From positions 1 through 64,000 of the forward strand of contig JAFUTU010000042.1 of assembly GCA_017484095.1 (NCBI GenBank): 64,000 nt of DNA, given 5' to 3'. Position 1 is the stretch's first letter. Each line of letters begins with the position of its first letter. The notes beneath the pieces are model-generated. The model did not search any database and had not been told where the DNA came from. It worked only from the letters and a program-made list of their open reading frames with translations. Below, in pieces: positions 44,260 through 51,711 of this stretch. The DNA is from Ruminococcus sp. Lineage in GTDB: Bacteria; Bacillota; Clostridia; Oscillospirales; Ruminococcaceae. The translations under genes and the position numbers were made by a program.

Positions 44260-44388
44260 TTAAACTTCCTTGCCGTTTTCTTTATAGTTCCGTACCTTTG
44301 TTAAATTCTTATAGGCAATAAATCCAACTACAAGTATCAGAATTATGCCTATTGTAATGTATAACTTTGCGTTTGATTCTTTATTCAT
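44260..44388 (-). CDS. 42-residue single-span membrane peptide
   Basis: MNKESNAKLYITIGIILILVV... gives one hydrophobic span (about residues 9-26) and a basic cytoplasmic tail (YKNLTKVRNYKENGKEV). AGGAG lies about eight bases before the ATG, supporting translation. It follows the putative immunity gene, separated by a 16-base perfect hairpin, and is AT-rich like the toxin region. Function unknown; it may belong to the toxin cassette or be a stray small protein. Confidence 0.6.
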   Translation of the reverse strand: MNKESNAKLYITIGIILILVVGFIAYKNLTKVRNYKENGKEV

Positions 44389-44410
44389 AAAAATATCTCC
44401 TGCTATTTTA

Positions 44411-44446
44411 GAATTTAAGCAGTGGATTTCTCCACTGCTTAAATTC
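44411..44446. repeat. Perfect 16-base inverted repeat
   Basis: GAATTTAAGCAGTGGA and its exact complement are separated by four bases. It lies between the immunity-like gene and the small membrane peptide. On the plus strand AATATACTTTTTT follows; on the minus strand there is no T tract. It may be a terminator or processing hairpin. Confidence 0.8.
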
Positions 44447-44466
44447 AATATACTTTTTTAACCAAA

Positions 44467-45039
44467 CTAAACACTGAATCTAAAATCACAGCTTTCTGGT
44501 TCTCCAGCACCTATTGAAACAAATCTAACTTTATTATAGTATTTGTCTATTGCCTCCAAACCTATCCACCAACCACTATGTGCTTTAATAAAATTTTTTC
44601 TTATTTGCGACTTGAAGATTTTCATTAATTTATTAGTTGGATCATTATCACTGCATGTAGATATTTCCGCATGAATTAAACAGTCACCACTTTTAGATAA
44701 TCCTCCAAGTGATATTTTTATTAAAGCACTATTCTCTCTTTTATCGACATTCCACGGATCTACGGAAAAGACTGTCTTTCCATCTTTTAAAATTTTCTTA
44801 TCCGGGTTAGGAATTGCAGCTTTTTCAACTATATAGTAATTGTCTAGTCCCTGTGAATTCCCTGAAGAATAACCAATATTTGGAATATCGTTCAGCGAGT
44901 AATATTCATTGATAAATGGAATATCATAAAAACCACATCTGATATATTTTACATTAATATCTATTCTTTCATCATTTTCAAAAGCATTTACCATATCGGC
45001 AGCTGTTGCGAAGAACATAATTCTACGACCTTTATTCAC
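44467..45039 (-). CDS. Putative immunity protein of the Rhs/Hint toxin
   Basis: 190 residues, no signal peptide or membrane span, no family recognised. It starts six bases after the stop of the toxin tail and is AT-rich like it, the usual arrangement of a polymorphic toxin and its immunity gene. Aromatic-rich stretches (INEYYSLNDIPNIGY, AHSGWWIGLEAIDKYYN) and many Lys and Asn fit a small cytosolic binding protein. The immunity role is inferred from position only. Confidence 0.6.
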   Translation of the reverse strand: MNKGRRIMFFATAADMVNAFENDERIDINVKYIRCGFYDIPFINEYYSLNDIPNIGYSSGNSQGLDNYYIVEKAAIPNPDKKILKDGKTVFSVDPWNVDKRENSALIKISLGGLSKSGDCLIHAEISTCSDNDPTNKLMKIFKSQIRKNFIKAHSGWWIGLEAIDKYYNKVRFVSIGAGEPESCDFRFSV

Positions 45040-45045
45040 AAATAA

Positions 45046-45750
45046 TCACCTCACATCAAAGCCTCTAACTCTAAGCTGATCTAATAAATTTCCTATACCT
45101 TGTCCTTTGGGAATACAAATTAGTGTGGGTTCTCCATAAATTTTTTTATTTATTAGTTTTCTAGCATTTTCTTCTCTTGATGTAAGAGTTACTTTATCTG
45201 CTAAAGTATCAACCGTATTCACACGAACTTTAACTTTTTGACCATTAAGTTCTATTTCTCCAGTAATGTCGACATAATTACCACCTTTTCTTCCATTTCC
45301 GCTTATAGGCTTTAAGTATTCTTCTGAAATATACTTATCAGAATTCTTTGGATATCCTCCGCCACCAGTAATAGTAAACCCTTGATCGTCTAATGCTTCA
45401 GCTACTTCTCTATTTTGAGCCCTTGTTTCTTCTTTACCCAATCTACCGCCACACTCATTATGAACAAGAACACAATTCTCGCCCACAAAGTATGTATGGA
45501 AATCCTCAACCTCAAAGTTATAAACCTTGATAGGTGCTTCAAGAAGTTCATGCTGAACCCATTCAACCGTTACAAGCTCGCCGTTGGACAAGAATATTAT
45601 ACCACATTCACTTACGGAAAGCAACTCCCCATAGGGTCCGTAGTCGTAAGATTCTACTATTTCACCAGTTTCATCGGTTATTGCTTGTGTATTTCCTATA
45701 TTATTGAAGTGGTATGTCAGATATTCATCGCCGTGAAATACATAAGCCCC
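45046..45750 (-). pseudogene. 3' remnant of an Rhs/Hint polymorphic toxin gene
   Basis: The frame opens after a TGA at 45751-45753 and reads an Rhs-repeat end (GDEYLTYHFNNIGN, DETGEIVESYDYGPYGELLS), then the end of a pretoxin Hint domain (VYNFEVEDFHTYFVGENC then VLVHN), then a C-terminal toxin domain of about 130 residues with GGGGYPKNSDKYISEEYLKP and GGNYVDITGEIELNGQKV. The large N-terminal Rhs shell and any export signal are missing. I do not recognise the toxin fold. A start inside it (45624) is possible, but the product would lack delivery. Confidence 0.75.
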
Positions 45751-45753
45751 TCA

Positions 45754-45934
45754 CCGAAACTTTTGCCATGATCGCCAGCACAGCTGCAAAGACCAGTATA
45801 GCTATTCCTTTTCTTATGGCAGCAGATCTTGAAAACTCCGCAGGTGCGAGCTTTTTGTGGGTCTTGAAATATACCTCCTGCATCTCCGGCGGGTAGATAT
45901 GATTACAGATCGTTCTTGCTACCTGTGGTCGCAA
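45754..45934 (-). pseudogene. Membrane-protein fragment at the Rhs junction
   Basis: A short frame with PPEMQEVYFKTHKKLAP and one hydrophobic stretch (GIAILVFAAVLAIMAKVSV) runs into the Rhs remnant in another frame. It may be a small protein or the cut end of a membrane gene. It is not confidently coding. Confidence 0.3.
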
Positions 45935-45999
45935 AGCAAGCCGCTGTGAATATCGCCGAAAATACGAAAATTTTGACGATTATCACTGTAACATTAATT

Positions 46000-46698
46000 T
46001 TAGGTTTCTTCTTTTATGTACTCCTTTGGCATATCTGCATAAAACATAGTGAACATATACAGATGCCCGATGCTTATCGCTCCGGTGCCTATGCCGTTGC
46101 CGACGGCATTTTTGCCTATTGCCCAGGCAAGGACATAGCTCACCGCCACGCCTATCGCCATATTGTAAAGCGCTGCCCGCCTTTTGTAAGCAGTCTTTCC
46201 CTTGAAGATGACTATGGTCTGATAGATGAGAGCCGCAAACAGCAGCACACCGAATATAACCATTGACGGCATCATAAACCAGTTTGAGTAGCGCTCCGCA
46301 ACACTTGCTGCAAGCGCAGGATCTGTAGGGGCTATCCACTTGTAGAGCATAGGTATCACAGCGCAGGGCAAGTGTACACCCGCACCGCCAAGCACGGCAG
46401 TTGCGAACACTCCAAGCTTGTAGGCCGTGGGCATTATCCCACACAATGGTTTAAATAGCCTTTCATAAAGCTGATAATACCCAAGCGCAGTTATCGGAAT
46501 GCCGACAGCTCCCAGCATTCCGCCGAAGACCATTCTCAGCTCAGAGTTTCCTGCCGCATCAATGAACATATCCACCATTTGCGAGCCGGTGGTTATGTCT
46601 GAGGCAGGGTTGGCTCCGATGAGCAGATCACCAAGCAGGGTGAGTATCGCCCCAATTATTCCGAAAAGCATTCCGTTTCTGAATTTTTTGTTATCCAT
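46000..46698 (-). CDS. Polytopic membrane protein (DUF6796-like)
   Basis: 232 residues with about six membrane segments (near 9-28, 55-77, 90-112, 133-155, 172-195 and 200-222). It starts MDNKKFRNGMLFGIIGAILTLLGDLL, like DUF6796-type membrane proteins, a match I hold loosely. Last intact gene of the operon that begins at 49774; 13 bases after its neighbour. Function unknown. Confidence 0.75.
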   Translation of the reverse strand: MDNKKFRNGMLFGIIGAILTLLGDLLIGANPASDITTGSQMVDMFIDAAGNSELRMVFGGMLGAVGIPITALGYYQLYERLFKPLCGIMPTAYKLGVFATAVLGGAGVHLPCAVIPMLYKWIAPTDPALAASVAERYSNWFMMPSMVIFGVLLFAALIYQTIVIFKGKTAYKRRAALYNMAIGVAVSYVLAWAIGKNAVGNGIGTGAISIGHLYMFTMFYADMPKEYIKEET

Positions 46699-46711
46699 TG
46701 CAGTTACCTTA

Positions 46712-47164
46712 TTATGACTTTTCTATTGAAAGATACTTTATCCATTTCCTTTGCCTGTGAGAGTAAAAGCACTTTGCCCACAACCACACAAATACAGTTT
46801 TCCAGCCGGCACCGATCTCAACCTCGTCTGAGTACTCTGTTCTGCCGTTGGGCAATGACCTCAGCCTTATTCTGTGGTTCCAGATCGGCACATAGGTGTT
46901 GCTTTCGTGAGTGTAGATGTCCTGCTTTGAAAAGCTAATGACCCGAATAGTATGAACGCCGAAGGGAACAACACAAAACAGCCTGAACCTGAAAGCTGCC
47001 CTCTGCCCCTTCTCCCAGCGGATATTGCTGTCGCCGTCAACGGGTGTGAACGATGCGTAGGGCTTCGCGATATACTGTAGCATTTTCAGCTTCTTAAGGA
47101 GACGATATACTCGGTCAATATCGGCAGGAAATATGCTTTTTCGGTAAACTGTCAGCGTTTTCAT
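46712..47164 (-). CDS. SRPBCC-like small protein
   Basis: 150 residues resembling the SRPBCC/polyketide cyclase-like fold: an N-terminal strand and helix (TVYRKSIFPADIDRVYRLLKKL), FTPVDGDSNIRWEKGQ, WNHRIRLRSLPNGRTEYSDEVEIGAG and a C-terminal helix YSHRQRKWIKYLS. The start overlaps the GNAT stop by four bases. The ligand is unknown. Confidence 0.7.
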   Translation of the reverse strand: MKTLTVYRKSIFPADIDRVYRLLKKLKMLQYIAKPYASFTPVDGDSNIRWEKGQRAAFRFRLFCVVPFGVHTIRVISFSKQDIYTHESNTYVPIWNHRIRLRSLPNGRTEYSDEVEIGAGWKTVFVWLWAKCFYSHRQRKWIKYLSIEKS

Positions 47165-47799
47165 TCTTTCTCCTTTAATACTATTTTCTCAGGCTCAAAT
47201 ATCAGATCATATATCTTCGCACCCGCAGCAGTTCGTGTCTGCTCAAGCCTCATACCAAGGTGGACATATCTGTCGCACTTGCCCTTTGCGTCGGTATCAA
47301 GTATGCAGGGACAGTTCTTTTTCTGCGCCATTTTGAAAGCAAAAGTCATCAGCTTTCTCATATAGCCCTGCCCCTGATGCTCTTTAGTTACGATCAGCAT
47401 TTCCACCTTGACATACTTGCGTTTCTGCTTTTTCAGGCGCTGCTCCAGAGTCTCCTCGCCACCGTTTGCAGTCTTTAAAAATGCAAACAGCTTCCTCCAG
47501 CCGCCCATAGCATTTTTCATTCCCCGCGCCATTTTCACTATGCTGAAAAAACCGGGGTGGTTGCCTTCGGTATCTGTTATTAGGATATACCCCTCTCCGC
47601 CGTCTGTTCCGTAGAATGTGCCGCTCTCTATCCCTGCGACCACGAATGTGCGCATATAGTCTGACATCGCCTGCTTGCTCGGGAAGAATGGCTTTAGTCC
47701 GCCCTCGCCGTCCTCATACGGATAATCCCAGAAAGACTCGCCGATAAGTCCTGCGATCTCGTCGATTTTTTCCTTTGGCAGTGATTTTATTCTTTGCAT
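47161..47799 (-). CDS. GNAT family N-acetyltransferase
   Basis: 212 residues. The acetyl-CoA loop motif is LIVTKEHQGQGYMRKLMTFAFKMA; the following CPCILDTDAKGKCDRYVHLGM fits GNAT motif B. The N-terminal part (EIAGLIGESFWDYPYEDGEGG) is typical of small-molecule GNATs. Coupled to the next gene by overlap. The substrate is unknown. Confidence 0.85.
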   Translation of the reverse strand: MQRIKSLPKEKIDEIAGLIGESFWDYPYEDGEGGLKPFFPSKQAMSDYMRTFVVAGIESGTFYGTDGGEGYILITDTEGNHPGFFSIVKMARGMKNAMGGWRKLFAFLKTANGGEETLEQRLKKQKRKYVKVEMLIVTKEHQGQGYMRKLMTFAFKMAQKKNCPCILDTDAKGKCDRYVHLGMRLEQTRTAAGAKIYDLIFEPEKIVLKEKE

Positions 47800-47804
47800 A
47801 ATTA

Positions 47805-48737
47805 TTATCCCTTTCTTACCGCAAATCTGAACATATCCGCACCGAGTATCTTTACCCCTGTGCTGTCAGCGGTCTGCTCCAGAACTTTTATCTCCTTGTC
47901 GGTCAGATGGACATCCGCAGCCGCATCAAGGTCGGTTATCTGATAGGGCTTTCTGCACCCGCATATTGGCACTATCCCTTTTGACGAGCAGAATGCCATT
48001 GCCACCTGCGCCGCAGTGATCCCATGGCGCCTGCCAATAATATACATTTTCTTGTAAAGCGGCAGCAGTCTGCTTTGGCGGTTAAGATATATCAGCTTCA
48101 TCACAGACAGCTTGCTGCCCTTTTTCGGCGGAACCAGCAGACCCTCCTCAAGCACAGCCCACGCCCAGAACTGTATGCTATTTTCCTTGCACCAGTCCAC
48201 AAGGCCGTTTTTCTCCCATTCTCTCGCAATAATACTGTAGTGGTTCTGCACTCCAAAAAGCGGAACGCCTGCATCGTCGAGCAGTTTCTTGGCCCTTTTG
48301 CACTCATCAAGCGAGAAGTTCGATATGCCGATATTGCCTATCTTCCCTTCCTTATATAGCTCAATCATTTCCGAGAGATTCTGCTCTATAAAGTTCGGAA
48401 GATGAAGCCAGTAGATATCAACATGATCACGTCGAAAGTCCTTCAAGTCCTTTTCAAATGAACGTCTGACCTGACCCTCTGCATACTTTGTCCCGGGCGT
48501 ATATTTTGCCGAGATAAGCGCCTGCTTCGGGCAGAGCTCGCCTATCAGCTTCTGCCCCATACCGAGGCCGTAATCCTGCGCAGTATCGAAAATCGCAAGG
48601 CCCTTATCCATAGCTTCCCTGACTGTCTGACGCAGCGTTTCTTTGTCAACGCCGCTGCCGCGCAGCACCTTACCGTATGCCTTGCTGCCCCATGAATTAG
48701 TGCCGACTATTGCTCTGTAAATGTTTTTATCGCTCAT
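47805..48737 (-). CDS. Aldo/keto reductase
   Basis: An NADPH-dependent oxidoreductase of 310 residues. The AKR tetrad is visible: Asp in GLAIFDTAQDYGLGMG, Tyr in the same motif, Lys in ALISAKYTPG and His in DIYWLHLPN. The end has AAQVAMAFCSSKGIVPICGCRKPYQ, the nucleotide-binding region. It is the third gene of the 49774 operon. The substrate is unknown. Confidence 0.92.
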   Translation of the reverse strand: MSDKNIYRAIVGTNSWGSKAYGKVLRGSGVDKETLRQTVREAMDKGLAIFDTAQDYGLGMGQKLIGELCPKQALISAKYTPGTKYAEGQVRRSFEKDLKDFRRDHVDIYWLHLPNFIEQNLSEMIELYKEGKIGNIGISNFSLDECKRAKKLLDDAGVPLFGVQNHYSIIAREWEKNGLVDWCKENSIQFWAWAVLEEGLLVPPKKGSKLSVMKLIYLNRQSRLLPLYKKMYIIGRRHGITAAQVAMAFCSSKGIVPICGCRKPYQITDLDAAADVHLTDKEIKVLEQTADSTGVKILGADMFRFAVRKG

Positions 48738-48763
48738 ATATACTCACACTCTTTTCCAAAAAA

Positions 48764-49249
48764 TCATCTGAACAACATAAACACCCAGGACAGCAGTGCC
48801 GCAAGTGCAGGGTATAGCACTATCGTCATAACGAGCTTTCTTATCCACACCCTGCCGTTGATGTACGGCATCAGGTCTTCCGTTCCTTCGATCAGCCACG
48901 CCTTGGTGTGCCCAACCCAGTACCAGTCAATGAAGATGCGGTCAAACAGTCCGCATACCGCATACATAGCTGTCAGCTGTGCAAAGCCCTGTAAAAACGT
49001 CTCTGCGCCGTTTACACAGAATGCCATAACGGGCGCAAATATAAGCAGGGCTGCTGCAAACGGGATAAACGAAAGCATCTTGTTTCGCTTTATCTGCTCT
49101 GCCGAGATAGGCCCCAGTTCAACAACTCTCTCCTTGACGTCTCGTTCGTAATACTGCACGCCGCCAACTGCGCCGTTGCGGATATTGACGACGCAGACCA
49201 ACAGCAGTACAAATGAGAGCACAAAGCCCTCAATAACAGCCAGTATCAT
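48764..49249 (-). CDS. Small polytopic membrane protein, second of a pair
   Basis: 161 residues with four membrane segments (about 3-21, 60-83, 88-106 and 138-158). Its last segment, TIVLYPALAALLSWVFMLF, is like the end of the upstream neighbour (LVIFPAASALAAWVCTLF), and the two share length and layout, suggesting an old duplication. Family and function are unknown. Confidence 0.75.
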   Translation of the reverse strand: MILAVIEGFVLSFVLLLVCVVNIRNGAVGGVQYYERDVKERVVELGPISAEQIKRNKMLSFIPFAAALLIFAPVMAFCVNGAETFLQGFAQLTAMYAVCGLFDRIFIDWYWVGHTKAWLIEGTEDLMPYINGRVWIRKLVMTIVLYPALAALLSWVFMLFR

Positions 49250-49276
49250 ATCTAAGCCCTCCTTAAATGTAAAGAT

Positions 49277-49774
49277 TTAAAACAAAGTGCATACCCACGC
49301 AGCAAGCGCCGACGCTGCCGGGAAAATGACAAGAAGCTTTAGCAGCTGGCTTTTGATGTTATAACCGTATTTCCTGTTCGTATAGACCGGCGTTACCTCC
49401 GGGGTAAATGTCTGGAAAAATTGGAATTTGCAAAGCAGGAAATAATCGAAAAAGATCATGTCATAGACCTTGTATATCGTAAAGATCATGACAAATCTAA
49501 AGAAGAACTGCCAGAATGTGTAGTCGCTTCTGAAGCCGTCCCATATTGATACTGCACCGACTCCCAGTATCATTATCACGCTCATGATCATCAAGGTCCA
49601 GCCGATCCTGCGGGCGCCGTAGAATTCCTCCTGCTTCCGGTCTATTACCAGCTCCAGCGCCTCCTTTGGAGCGGAAGAAAACAGTCTTTTATCCTTGATA
49701 AAAACGACCGCCGAGAGCAGCATGATCGTTATCGCAGCGCAAAATACTATTGCCAGAAAAATTGTAAAAAGCAT
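49277..49774 (-). CDS. Small polytopic membrane protein, first of a pair
   Basis: 165 residues, four membrane segments (about 3-27, 58-77, 88-108 and 145-163). First gene of the minus-strand operon (membrane pair, aldo/keto reductase, GNAT, SRPBCC-like, membrane protein). AGGAGG precedes the ATG. A consensus promoter with an operator-like palindrome at its transcription start lies upstream. Confidence 0.75.
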   Translation of the reverse strand: MLFTIFLAIVFCAAITIMLLSAVVFIKDKRLFSSAPKEALELVIDRKQEEFYGARRIGWTLMIMSVIMILGVGAVSIWDGFRSDYTFWQFFFRFVMIFTIYKVYDMIFFDYFLLCKFQFFQTFTPEVTPVYTNRKYGYNIKSQLLKLLVIFPAASALAAWVCTLF

Positions 49775-49844
49775 GATGTTATCCTCCTGATAGTGATAAT
49801 TAAATATTCGCCTGAATATTTGCAGCTTATATCAACGCAAGCGC

Positions 49845-49860
49845 GTTAGCTATAACTAAC
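49845..49860. promoter_or_regulatory. Operator-like palindrome GTTAGCTATAACTAAC
   Basis: A nearly perfect 16-base palindrome directly downstream of the -10 box of the operon promoter, covering the likely transcription start. Such placement is typical of repressor sites (TetR, PadR or GntR classes). No regulator gene lies in the window beside it. Further down the leader, AATATTC-GCCT-GAATATT (49803-49820) is another inverted repeat. Confidence 0.65.
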
Positions 49861-49863
49861 TAC

Positions 49864-49892
49864 ATTATATCACACTCTTTTCAAAACGTCAA
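49864..49892 (-). promoter_or_regulatory. Promoter of the 49774 operon
   Basis: TTGACG-17-TATAAT on the minus strand. Confidence 0.88.
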
Positions 49893-49906
49893 TATTTAAA
49901 ATAAAA

Positions 49907-49928
49907 AGAAGCCGGTCTCCCGACTTCT
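49907..49928 (-). terminator. Terminator overlapping the end of the truncated DUF454 gene
   Basis: AGAAGTCGG and CCGGCTTCT form a nine-base stem with one G-T, followed by TTTTTATTTTAAA on the minus strand. The stop codon of the truncated gene lies at its base. Confidence 0.85.
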
Positions 49929-50058
49929 ATTTCGCAAAGCAAAAAGCAGTTGCCAGATATAACGGCACCGTCGACAGCACAGGCAGCACTACACCCACCG
50001 TTCCAAAGGCAAGGCAGATGCAACCGACAGTAACTGATATGATCTTTTTAATTGACAT
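49927..50058 (-). pseudogene. Truncated DUF454 (YbaN-like) membrane protein
   Basis: The 43-residue frame MSIKKIISVTVGCICLAFG continues VGVVLPVLSTVPLYLATAFCFAK and stops. This matches the N-terminal half of DUF454 proteins, which normally go on for 70 or more residues after AAFCFA. GGAG precedes the ATG. The rest of the gene is missing and a terminator sits at the break, so it is probably a relic, though a short membrane peptide could still be made. Confidence 0.65.
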
Positions 50059-50084
50059 TAAAACTCCAATTCTATGCTGATAAT

Positions 50085-50300
50085 TCAGCTCATTCTCCCG
50101 TTCTCAACGCTATATGCCACATCGCAGATACGCATAGTCGATGATCTGTGACTGACAAGCGCGACCGTTTTATCATCGTCCTCACCCAGCAGAGATTTGA
50201 GTATCACCGCTTCGTTCAGACTGTCAAGATTGCCGCTGGGCTTGTCAATCAGCTGAAGCGGGGCGAGAAATGCATAGAAAAGCTGCGGGACGAGGTGAGC
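50085..50300 (-). pseudogene. ABC transporter ATPase 3' remnant
   Basis: The frame keeps AFLAPLQLIDKPSGNLDSLNEAVILKSL, a decayed Walker B/D-loop region (LLLDEPTSNLDSLNE in intact relatives), and the H-loop VALVSHRSSTMRICD. The Walker A and signature parts are absent, and Walker B Glu is replaced (IDKPS). It follows the diguanylate cyclase gene directly. Clearly a non-functional 3' fragment. Confidence 0.75.
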
Positions 50301-50307
50301 GAGTTTC

Positions 50308-51642
50308 CTATTCTTTAAGCCGCTTTTTGTTCGAGTACATAAGCTCGTCAGCCCTCTCGAATACATCGGAAATGTTCTTGTCCCTTTCCGGGTCGAAGCT
50401 AGACATACCGCAGGCTATAACTGCCCCTCCTGTTTTAAGGGCAGCCTGATTGTGCTCCTGAATCTGCGTCATGAGCTCGTCCCTGCGGTCATAGTCGGCG
50501 CCGCTTGAGATAACAACAAACTCGTCACCGCCAATTCTGAAAACGGGGCTGTGGTCAAAGGTCTTACATATTACAGCGCACGCCTTTTTGATGAATTCAT
50601 CACCTGCTTTATGTCCCAGCGTGTCGTTGATCTGTTTCAGTCCGTTTACATCGCATACAATAATGGAGAACGGTTCTGCGCTTCCGTCGGCTATCTGCTG
50701 CTCCAGCCTTTCCTCAGCTTCGCTGAAAGCATGCTTGCTCTTTACGCCTGTAAGCTGGTCGCGGTAGGCTTTATCCTTTGCAGCGGACAGATTCCGTGCG
50801 TATTCGTACTCCCGCCGCATCTGCGCATCAATGTTGTTGACACCGATAATAAGATATCTGCCCTCATCGTCGGTCATAAGGGTGGCTTTCATGCTGACAT
50901 AGGTTGGGTTTTCGCCGAAGAGCAGACGATAATTGAACGTGAATATGCCGTTCTCTTCCAACTCCTTCATAAGATTTTCCTTAGTGAAAACGGAAAGCAG
51001 CATATCCCTGTCCTCGGGGTATATGACCTTCTGTATATTGCTGCGGCTGGTCTCAAAGAAATTTTCTCCGCCTTTTTCTATTCCGAGGGTGTCATACTCC
51101 TCGGTAGCGCTGTATTCCGAAAAGCGCTCGGTCTCGGGGTCTACCACATAAATGCTGAAATAGTCGCCCGCAAGCGCCTGTGCTATGCGTGAATAGGTAA
51201 GGCTTGCTTTCTTTGCTTTTTGGTACTCCTCCTGCGCCTTCATCTGATCGTCGATGTTGCTGACACCGATAACTATATGACAGTCGCTGCGGTCCTTCAT
51301 TCGGGTAGCCTTCATATGCACATAGGTGGGCGTATCACCGAACATAAGCCGGTATGTAAGGGTAAATGTAGGCTGCGTAAACAAGGCAGAGAGCACTTTT
51401 TCTTTTGTGAAACGCTCAAGGAAGAAATCCCGATCGTCAGGGTGAATGATACGCCGGATATTCTTTCTGCTGAGATTAAAGAAATCCTCTCCCTCGGTCT
51501 CTATGCCAAGCTCCTGATATTCAGACGATGCGCTGTATTCAATAAAGCGGTCGTTTTCGGTATTTACGTAATATATACTGAAATAGTCAGCCGCTAAAGC
51601 CTGTGCCACGCTTGCGATCGTTACGTTATGAAGATCATCCAT
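50308..51642 (-). CDS. Diguanylate cyclase with two tandem PAS-like domains
   Basis: Makes c-di-GMP. 444 residues, no membrane span. Two PAS-like domains (about 10-130 and 152-272) are close copies: ADYFSIYYVNTENDRFIEYS and GDYFSIYVVDPETERFSEYS. The GGDEF domain (about 290-444) has an intact RIGGDEF at 369-375 and the substrate Asp/Asn residues in CDVNGLKQINDTLGH. The inhibitory RxxD site is absent. Promoter TTGATA-16-TACAAT lies upstream. Confidence 0.93.
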   Translation of the reverse strand: MDDLHNVTIASVAQALAADYFSIYYVNTENDRFIEYSASSEYQELGIETEGEDFFNLSRKNIRRIIHPDDRDFFLERFTKEKVLSALFTQPTFTLTYRLMFGDTPTYVHMKATRMKDRSDCHIVIGVSNIDDQMKAQEEYQKAKKASLTYSRIAQALAGDYFSIYVVDPETERFSEYSATEEYDTLGIEKGGENFFETSRSNIQKVIYPEDRDMLLSVFTKENLMKELEENGIFTFNYRLLFGENPTYVSMKATLMTDDEGRYLIIGVNNIDAQMRREYEYARNLSAAKDKAYRDQLTGVKSKHAFSEAEERLEQQIADGSAEPFSIIVCDVNGLKQINDTLGHKAGDEFIKKACAVICKTFDHSPVFRIGGDEFVVISSGADYDRRDELMTQIQEHNQAALKTGGAVIACGMSSFDPERDKNISDVFERADELMYSNKKRLKE

Positions 51643-51679
51643 TTATCGTTCCTCCATTATACTGGATATTATCCATTTT

Positions 51680-51707
51680 ATTGTAATATATGTTTAAACA
51701 GTATCAA
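51680..51707 (-). promoter_or_regulatory. Promoter of the diguanylate cyclase gene
   Basis: TTGATA-16-TACAAT on the minus strand, about 40 bases before the start; AATGGAGG is the ribosome binding site. Confidence 0.65.
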
Positions 51708-51711
51708 TACT

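Noticed and set aside
45983-46444. Minus-strand frame overlapping the DUF6796-like gene
   Set aside because: Out-of-frame shadow with Cys- and His-rich random composition inside a clear membrane-protein gene.
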